DNA of 6,587 bases from Candidatus Poseidoniaceae archaeon (GTDB lineage: Archaea; Thermoplasmatota; Poseidoniia; Poseidoniales; Poseidoniaceae), in assembly GCA_013329295.1 (NCBI GenBank), contig DUKP01000223.1:2999-9585 (forward strand), in the 5' to 3' direction. Shown one piece after another: positions 1 to 5,600 of this stretch. The notes under the pieces are model-generated. The model saw only the letters and a program-made list of their open reading frames with translations, was not told the DNA's origin and searched no databases. The translations under genes were made by a program, and so were the position numbers. How positions within the stretch are numbered: position 1 is the first letter of the stretch; every line of letters starts with the position of its first letter.

Positions 1-153
1 CAAGAAGTCCCGCATGTCCATGTCCATGTAATTCCAAGAACAAAGGGCGATGGCGGCAAAACTCTCATGTCGATGTGGCCAGACAATGTGTCAAGAGATG
101 TAGATCATACAGCACTTGCTAATTTGGCTAGTGAATTAAGCGAGGTGGAATGA
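1..153 (+). CDS. HIT-family (histidine triad) nucleotide-binding protein, C-terminal part
   Basis: This is the last 50 residues of a protein whose start lies left of the window. Reading frame 1 gives PHVHVHVIPR near its beginning, with histidines encoded at bases 13-15, 19-21 and 25-27. This is the H-phi-H-phi-H-phi-phi histidine triad followed by the usual Ile-Pro-Arg, the catalytic loop of HIT hydrolases and transferases that cleave nucleoside phosphates (Hint/Fhit-like, cytosolic). The middle histidine is the nucleophile in characterised members. The remaining 37 residues (a Gly/Asp turn, a Trp-Pro, then a short helix rich in Leu, Ala and Glu) fit the short tail normally found after the triad. 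The TGA at 151-153 overlaps the ATG of the next gene, so the two are probably in one transcript. The substrate cannot be told from this fragment. Confidence 0.88.
   Translation, partial: QEVPHVHVHVIPRTKGDGGKTLMSMWPDNVSRDVDHTALANLASELSEVE
142..147 (+). promoter_or_regulatory. Ribosome binding site of the acyltransferase gene
   Basis: GAGGTG matches the complement of the 16S rRNA 3' end (core of GGAGGTGAT). It lies inside the last codons of the HIT gene. It ends only 2 bases before the ATG at 150 but 5 bases before the ATG at 153. Spacing therefore favours the second methionine as the real start, or the two are used together. Confidence 0.55.
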
Positions 154-1787
154 TGAAACACCCAGATCCAGCCACAATGAATGATGGAGTTTTGGATCAT
201 CGTGGAGAGGAGTTGCCATATCTATCAAAATCCGCAAAGAATATGAAAATGGATAAATTATTGTCAACGCCAATACCGACTTACGAAGGAAAAACCCCAG
301 GCTCATATTTTTGGACAAAGGTAATTTATTGGATTTGCAATCGAATTAGTAAAGTTCAGTTTCGTTCCATAGAAGCTACTGGAATGGAGAATATTCCAAA
401 AGATAGAGGCTCCCTATGTTGTGCTTGGCATACCAATGGTATTTTGGATGCCTTACAGATAACATTGAACCACCCTGAATATTTTGTGTTAGGGGCAAGG
501 CATGATTTGGTCACAAGACCTATTTTCGGGTGGTGGACTCGAAAAATGGCAGTCCAGCCAGTTGTTAGAAAAGCCGAATTACTTCGTGGAGGATGTACTG
601 AAGAAGAAGCTAATTTTCTAAATGGGCGTTCTTTAATGACTTTGGCATCAGGTATTTCACATGGTTATGGTTGTGTACTTTTTCCAGAGGGTACCAGCCA
701 CAATAACGCATACATGCTGCGATTTAGAACTGGCCCAATGCGAACTGTATTAGCAGCAAGTGCACTTGCTAAAGCATCTGGTAGGGATTTACCCGTGCTT
801 ATTCCAATGGGCTTACATTTTAGGACTAAGGAATATTTTAGAACTGACGTTTGGGTTGAATATGGTGAACCGATACAAGTAGAAAGTAACGAAGTCCCCC
901 AAAACTTGGTCGATGCTGTTTCCAGTGGCACATGGTCCGAGCCACCTGCAGAATCAGTATTTCGACTGCGCGATAAATTACGCGAAGAATTGGTTCCGCT
1001 AAGCCCGAATGCTCATACATGGGAGGAGTATCGAGCTTTGTTACTCTTGGGACACATCAATGGGCGATCGAACAATAATCAGCCAAAAACTTGGAGCGAA
1101 GAAGTGAAACAGGCACGGTACTTTAGGGGCAAATATAGTACTAAACCAACAACCGTGGATGTTGATAATTTACAGCCAGAAAAGATTTCTCATCCTTTGA
1201 TTGCTAAATCAGAAAAGGCTGCAGAAATATTGCATAGAAATGGCTTAGATGGGAGGGATCTAAATGCAACATCAACGCGATTATCTCCGCCAAAGATGAC
1301 CAAACTACCATTTGCCACAGCAAGATTAGGCCTATTTATCGCATTATTACCAATTTTCTTGATATCATTATTGCCACAAATTATTCTAGGAAGATTGTTG
1401 GGCGACTCCACCGATGAAGGCATCGATGCAAGGACTTCATACCAGTTTCTTGCTGCAATGTTTGGCTCGATAATAATCTGGCCGATTTCATCATCAATCA
1501 TTGTAGCTTTACTATATTGGCAAACCGGTACAGTTGCAGAAATCATTGGTAGTGACTGGACAGAATACTTCGGCACAGCAGTAGAAAATATCGCACTTGC
1601 AGTTGTTATGATGTGGTTGTTAATGTTCCCTGTCTCACTTTTCACCGGGCGATTGTTTTCCTTGGTTTGGGATGACTATGTTGACTTTAGAGGATTTCTA
1701 CGTAAATCTAGAATGTCGAATAAAGATAAAGAAGAATTATTTTCTATCGTTGCAGAAATAAAGCAAGATTTGCCTAGTTTAGAGTAA
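150..1787 (+). CDS. PlsC-like lysophospholipid / glycerol-phosphate acyltransferase with C-terminal membrane segments
   Basis: A 545-residue protein predicted to transfer an acyl chain to glycerol phosphate or a lysophospholipid at the cytoplasmic face of the membrane. The LPLAT motifs appear in order: the catalytic His/Asp pair in WHTNGILD (His94, Asp100), the second block ARHDLVTRPIFGWW continuing to PVVRK (116-141), the substrate-binding FPEGTS (178-183), and LIPMG (217-221). The His-Asp spacing is H-x5-D rather than the textbook H-x4-D. I know this form from yeast Gat1/Gat2-type enzymes and their prokaryotic relatives. After a polar stretch (about 285-385) come three hydrophobic stretches at about 388-416, 431-457 and 479-505, then a charged tail. 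The protein is about twice the length of simple PlsC, because of this linker and membrane region. The start at 150 overlaps the HIT stop; the Met at 153 is equally possible. Acyl donor and acceptor cannot be determined. The family call is firm. Confidence 0.88.
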   Translation: MMKHPDPATMNDGVLDHRGEELPYLSKSAKNMKMDKLLSTPIPTYEGKTPGSYFWTKVIYWICNRISKVQFRSIEATGMENIPKDRGSLCCAWHTNGILDALQITLNHPEYFVLGARHDLVTRPIFGWWTRKMAVQPVVRKAELLRGGCTEEEANFLNGRSLMTLASGISHGYGCVLFPEGTSHNNAYMLRFRTGPMRTVLAASALAKASGRDLPVLIPMGLHFRTKEYFRTDVWVEYGEPIQVESNEVPQNLVDAVSSGTWSEPPAESVFRLRDKLREELVPLSPNAHTWEEYRALLLLGHINGRSNNNQPKTWSEEVKQARYFRGKYSTKPTTVDVDNLQPEKISHPLIAKSEKAAEILHRNGLDGRDLNATSTRLSPPKMTKLPFATARLGLFIALLPIFLISLLPQIILGRLLGDSTDEGIDARTSYQFLAAMFGSIIIWPISSSIIVALLYWQTGTVAEIIGSDWTEYFGTAVENIALAVVMMWLLMFPVSLFTGRLFSLVWDDYVDFRGFLRKSRMSNKDKEELFSIVAEIKQDLPSLE

Positions 1788-1793
1788 TTCTTG

Positions 1794-1808
1794 CGTTTGA
1801 TTCAAACG
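1794..1808 (+). repeat. Perfect 7-bp inverted repeat around one central base
   Basis: CGTTTGA, one T, then TCAAACG, lying wholly in the 43-base gap between the acyltransferase stop and the GTG of the DUF2299-like gene. As DNA it resembles a dimeric regulator site. As RNA it would form a small hairpin (6 bp with a 3-base loop) 22 bases before the start. No T-run follows, so it does not look like a terminator. Its function is not known. Confidence 0.5.
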
Positions 1809-1821
1809 GGATGAGTTATTC

Positions 1822-1825
1822 GGAG
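1822..1825 (+). promoter_or_regulatory. Ribosome binding site deciding the GTG start at 1831
   Basis: GGAG, followed by 5 bases (CACAC) and then GTG. The frame has a TGA at 1798-1800 and no ATG between it and 1831. The GTG with this well-spaced site is therefore the best start. Confidence 0.65.
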
Positions 1826-1830
1826 CACAC

Positions 1831-2469
1831 GTGACACCAAGCGAAATCGTATCGTTGGTCAGAAAGTGGCTCGACGAAGAAAGGTTATTTGTCAAGGAAC
1901 AAAATGATCCAAGAGCGCATGCACATGTTTTAATCAAATATCCCCAAGGCAAACAAGGACATATGTTTGCTGTTGTAGTTCCCAAAAACAGAGATTTAGT
2001 GGCAATTTCGAGTATGACAAGAGTCGATAAAGGTCAACAAGATGAGATGGCCAATCACATGACTGAAGATAAAGATGGATGGGCAGAATGGATTCATGAG
2101 GCTAGATTACAACTTATTGCTTCGTCAGTAGATTGGGGGATTCATATGGGCCATAAGGATAACAAAAAACCAGGGCCATTACAAGCCTTCAATGTCAGTT
2201 TGCCAATTTGGTTTGATGGTATGACAAAAAATGAGTTTATGCATTCACTTAGGAGACTTTGGCTAGCTAAATTAGGAATAATTCATGAGATCAAATATTC
2301 ATATGGGCCAGGTGTAGGAAAACCCGGACCTGTTGATGATTGGGAACATAGTAAATCAGTTAGAGTTGAACCTTCAGAGTCGAAAGCTCCCGAGCAAGAA
2401 AGTATTGAAGTTGAATTTGATGAAAAAATGTCATTTGGGACTAGTTTTGACCCTTCTGAATGGGCTTGA
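1831..2469 (+). CDS. DUF2299-like conserved protein
   Basis: A 212-residue soluble protein with no signal peptide or membrane segment. It opens with an amphipathic helix (TPSEIVSLVRKWLDEERLFV), then alternating strands (HAHVLIKYPQ, HMFAVVVPKNRDLVAISS). A helical stretch with several Met, Asp and Glu follows (about 66-90), then LQLIASSVDWGIHM, a strand region (FNVSLPIWFDGMTKNEFMHS), and a helix (SLRRLWLAKLGIIHEI). This order (a helix carrying 'KWLDEE', a beta sheet, then 'DGMTK' before a Leu/Arg helix) resembles DUF2299, a family of about 150 residues known chiefly from archaea, which I associate with YbjN / secretion-chaperone-like folds. Its function is unknown. The last 50 or so residues (about 160-212) are extra: they are rich in Glu, Ser and Pro, acidic and probably disordered. 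It sits 43 bases after the acyltransferase and may be in the same operon. The family match is from memory of its pattern, so it is moderate. Confidence 0.6.
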   Translation: MTPSEIVSLVRKWLDEERLFVKEQNDPRAHAHVLIKYPQGKQGHMFAVVVPKNRDLVAISSMTRVDKGQQDEMANHMTEDKDGWAEWIHEARLQLIASSVDWGIHMGHKDNKKPGPLQAFNVSLPIWFDGMTKNEFMHSLRRLWLAKLGIIHEIKYSYGPGVGKPGPVDDWEHSKSVRVEPSESKAPEQESIEVEFDEKMSFGTSFDPSEWA

Positions 2470-2500
2470 ACCCTTTGAATAGAATATGACCTGAAAGGGT
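2470..2500 (+). repeat. 7-bp inverted repeat after the DUF2299-like gene
   Basis: ACCCTTT (2470-2476) and AAAGGGT (2494-2500) are perfectly complementary, separated by 17 bases. The left arm begins at the base after the TGA stop. It could fold as a hairpin at the end of the upstream transcript, or be a regulator site 27 bases before the TATA-like box of the next gene. No T-rich tract follows, so I do not call it a terminator. Confidence 0.4.
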
Positions 2501-2526
2501 CGTAGTTAAGTACCATGAAAACCTCG

Positions 2527-2533
2527 TATATAT
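2527..2533 (+). promoter_or_regulatory. TATA-like box of the large secreted protein gene
   Basis: TATATAT lies in the 84-base gap, centred 24 bases before the ATG at 2554. In archaea transcription usually begins about 25 bases after the centre of the TATA box, which would place the 5' end at or next to the start codon (a leaderless message). The purine-rich BRE expected just upstream is not clear (GAAAACCTCG). The box is also inside an alternative 13-codon extension of the gene. Confidence 0.5.
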
Positions 2534-2542
2534 GTTGTAAGA

Positions 2543-2546
2543 GAGG
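2543..2546 (+). promoter_or_regulatory. Possible ribosome binding site before 2554
   Basis: GAGG (within GAGAGGA) followed by 7 bases and ATG. It supports the start at 2554 over the in-frame ATG at 2515, which has no comparable site. It competes with a leaderless reading of the TATA-like box: if transcription starts about 25 bases after the box, this site would not be in the message. Confidence 0.45.
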
Positions 2547-2553
2547 ATTATCT

Positions 2554-2628
2554 ATGAGCCAAACATTCAAGTCCGTAAGTTTAGTATTGATTATGTTATT
2601 ATCTGCCCTATCTGGAATGGTAGTTGCA
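2554..2628 (+). other. Signal peptide of the large protein
   Basis: Residues 1-25: a short N-terminus with one Lys at position 6, a hydrophobic core of about 16 residues (VSLVLIMLLSALSGMVVA) and a small-residue site, best placed as VVA|SD after residue 25. AEA|N after 31 is a second option. There is no lipobox cysteine, so it looks like a Sec signal cut by a type I peptidase. Confidence 0.8.
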
Positions 2629-5600
2629 AGCGATTATGCCGAAGCTAATACAGTAGTTATTACCGAGCCCCAGCAAATTGTTGACGGGGGCTCTGCATCA
2701 GATACGCAAACTGCAATTGTAGGAGATAGTCAAGGAAACGTTCACATCATATGGGCCCGAAACAACCTCCATCTTTACTATTCTATGTTAGCCAGTAATG
2801 GTGAAGTTTTAATCGATGCAACACAAATCACCAATCCGGGGATTCACAAGGTTTGGCACCCGGACGTCGTTGCCGATGAAGACGATAACATCCACATAGT
2901 TTGGACAGACAAATCAGGTACTCACAAAATTATGTATACCGCTCTAAGCCCATATAAAATTCAACCATTCAACGGCCAACCTTCAACAGATGGCGCAATA
3001 ACTGGAATAGATGATGTAGTAATTTCTCAGCGAGCTCAAGATAGGGATTGGCCATCCATTGATGTTGATTCACAAGGAAATATTCACATCGCCTGGGAAG
3101 ACGAATATGATGTTCTTGAGAAATTCTTTAATCAACCACAAATTTACTACTCAATGATACAGCCAGACTTTGTCACTCAAGATGTAATCACTCTTTTCGA
3201 TGATACTTTGCTAACTCCAATCATTGGGCACAAAGGCCATCCTGATATTGTAGTTGATGCTAACGACCAAGTTCAAATTGCTTGGGATGATACCCGAGGT
3301 GGCAAGGTAGAGTTAGTTTTCGTTATCGATACATCAGGCTCTATGTATTCGGAATGGGCAGATGTTTGTACAGTAATTTATGGTGGAACCTTTTCTGATG
3401 GTTCAGCATTTGAAGGAATAAAACCACTTCTTGAAGTTGCTAATATGACTGTTTATGAAACAATTTATGGATTAACTGGTGGCTTTGGACTCCCATCTGC
3501 TGCCGATAGTGGAGATTGTGCAGGATATAACCAAAATGCAGGCCCACGATCAACTGCTCTTGGAGACGGTGATGATTCAGGCGGTATTCGTACACTTTCA
3601 ACCACCGTTTACAATGGCAACCCGTATTCAGGAAACTCTGGAGAAGACTGGGGTCCAGGAACTAACTGGGCATGCTTATCTTGGCGAGACGCTAATGACA
3701 ATGTCCCAGGTAGCCCTCTAGCCGGTGGCCCAAACCACAAGTGGAATCCAAATGCTACAAAGATAGTACTTCCAGTTTCTGATGAAGGGCCAAAAGATGG
3801 CGATCCATCACAACAAGCCGATGATATTACTTCGATTAATGAAGCACACGATAGTTGTGTTAGAGCAGGGGTCATTCCAATTGGCTTGTACGGCCAAGGT
3901 TATGGCGGTGCTGGTAATATCCAATCACATTTCCTCGATTTAGCTAAGTGTCCAAATGGAGTTGTATCAACTCAACCAAGAAATTGTCCAGGGGCAGATC
4001 CAGCCAACAATCCAAGCAACGTAAATGCTGGCGGACAAGCTTATGAATTCCCATCAGGAAGCGGTGGCGCTGGAGCAATGGCATTACTTGTAGAGGCAAT
4101 GGTTTATGTTGCCACCAATAATTCTCGTGAAATTTACATGACTGTATTAGATCCTTATGCAAAGATGAATAATGATCCAACTTGGGTTCCTGGTGTAGAA
4201 GGGCATTCAGTTGCAAATGGTGGTTATGTTGAAGATACTGGTTCGGCAGAAACTGGTCATTTAGTAGTAGTTAATGACACAAGAGTAACTATTGATGATG
4301 CGTACTCATTCCATCCATCTATTGGCGTTGATATGCAAGGTAATACACACATCGCTTGGATGGACGCTAGAGATTATGGGTTTGAAAAATCAGCAAATTA
4401 TGAAGTATACTACACAAAACTACGACTTCAAGGTGCTGGAGCATTCGATGGTGCAGAAGAAGGTTTGTCCACTTACGCAATTAAGAAAATTCAAGATACT
4501 GCTATTTCCAATGTCGAAGGTTTGGAAGGATTAGCAAATAATCGGCCATGGTCTGGGCATTCGATTTTCCCATCTTTGTTAACCGATGAACAGAATAATG
4601 TGCACATTGCATGGATTGATTCAGGCAATGTTACTGCTGGAGAAGAGATACAATATACACGTCTAAATCAAACCGATTTAACAGGACTTGGAGAATTCGC
4701 TTTAGATCCATGGGATATAGTTTCGATAACAAGTTGGGCAAGTAACAAATTGGGTACAGATACCGGTGGACGGCCAGAAATTGGGATGAATCCAGCATTT
4801 GCTAATGATTTGGGCAGTGGTGCTCACGTTGGTTGGTCTGACAGAAACAAATGTAATGATGAGCAAAATGGTGCATTCACAATCTGCTATTCACACGTAC
4901 TTACTGGTCAAGTAGATGTCGAATTGGAACTTGGAGAGACCTTCTATCATGTCATTGAACCAGGTGAACAGACTCTGTATAATCTAACTATGAATAATTC
5001 AACTCCTGGCGACATAGACCTAGTTGCTGATACATATGGCCTTAATATTACTGGAGTGCCACAAAATTGGACTGCACAATTGTTCTTCTCTGAAAATCAA
5101 ACACAAATTACTCCAACAACTCCAATTTTCCTCAAGGGTGGTGAATTCATCAACTTCTACTTAAGGGTACAAGCGCCAACTATTTACCAGGCAAATGAAG
5201 ATGAATTGGCGCAAATTGTTGTTACGGCAAAATCATACAAAGACCCTGCAATAAGGTCTGATTTAAACACGTTAACTCTGATGGATGTGGTACACGGAAT
5301 AAGTTTGGATACCTCACTAAGTGTACAAGATATTGAACAAGGTAGCCAAGCAACATTTTCGATAACCATTACCAATACTGGAAACGTTCAGGATAGTTTC
5401 TTGTTCTGGGACCCAAATACTCTAGAGGGGCAACAGGAATGGTTACTGCCGTTTGGTTGGGAAATCACCTTCCCATTAAGAGTAGAACTTGACCCAGGTA
5501 AATCAACGACTAAAATTCTAACCGTTAAGGTTCCATCAACAGAAGACCCGGGTGCTTTCGTAATTTATCTCAAAGGTTGGTCAGAAGGGGAGCCGATTAA

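Noticed and set aside
1190..1645. Long open frame on the minus strand (151 codons) within the acyltransferase gene
   Set aside because: It lies opposite a gene with clear family motifs, has no recognisable domain or ribosome site, and is explained as an antisense shadow.
1811..1834. Seven-codon mini open frame (ATG to TGA) whose stop overlaps the GTG at 1831
   Set aside because: It has no ribosome site of its own and is short enough to arise by chance. A regulatory leader peptide is possible but unsupported.
2470..2500. Inverted repeat as a transcription terminator
   Set aside because: The loop is 17 bases, the stem only 7 bp, and no T-rich tract follows.
2283..2570. Minus-strand open frame crossing the 2470-2553 gap
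   Set aside because: It overlaps the end of one real gene and the start of another and contains the TATA-like box. Its translation has no recognisable pattern.
3479..3721. Plus-strand open frame inside the VWA domain, and a similar one at 4292-4534
   Set aside because: Both are in other frames of the continuous 1344-codon gene, whose own frame shows domain motifs throughout. There is no sign of a frameshift.
2710..4842. Blade repeats as a DNA-level repeat array or CRISPR
   Set aside because: The similarity is at protein level (HIAW-type motifs). Spacing is irregular and the DNA copies are diverged, so they are coding repeats.
2710..4908. Propeller as an active sialidase
   Set aside because: No Asp-box (SxDxGxTW) and no catalytic Arg triad pattern is visible. 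Only the fold is suggested.
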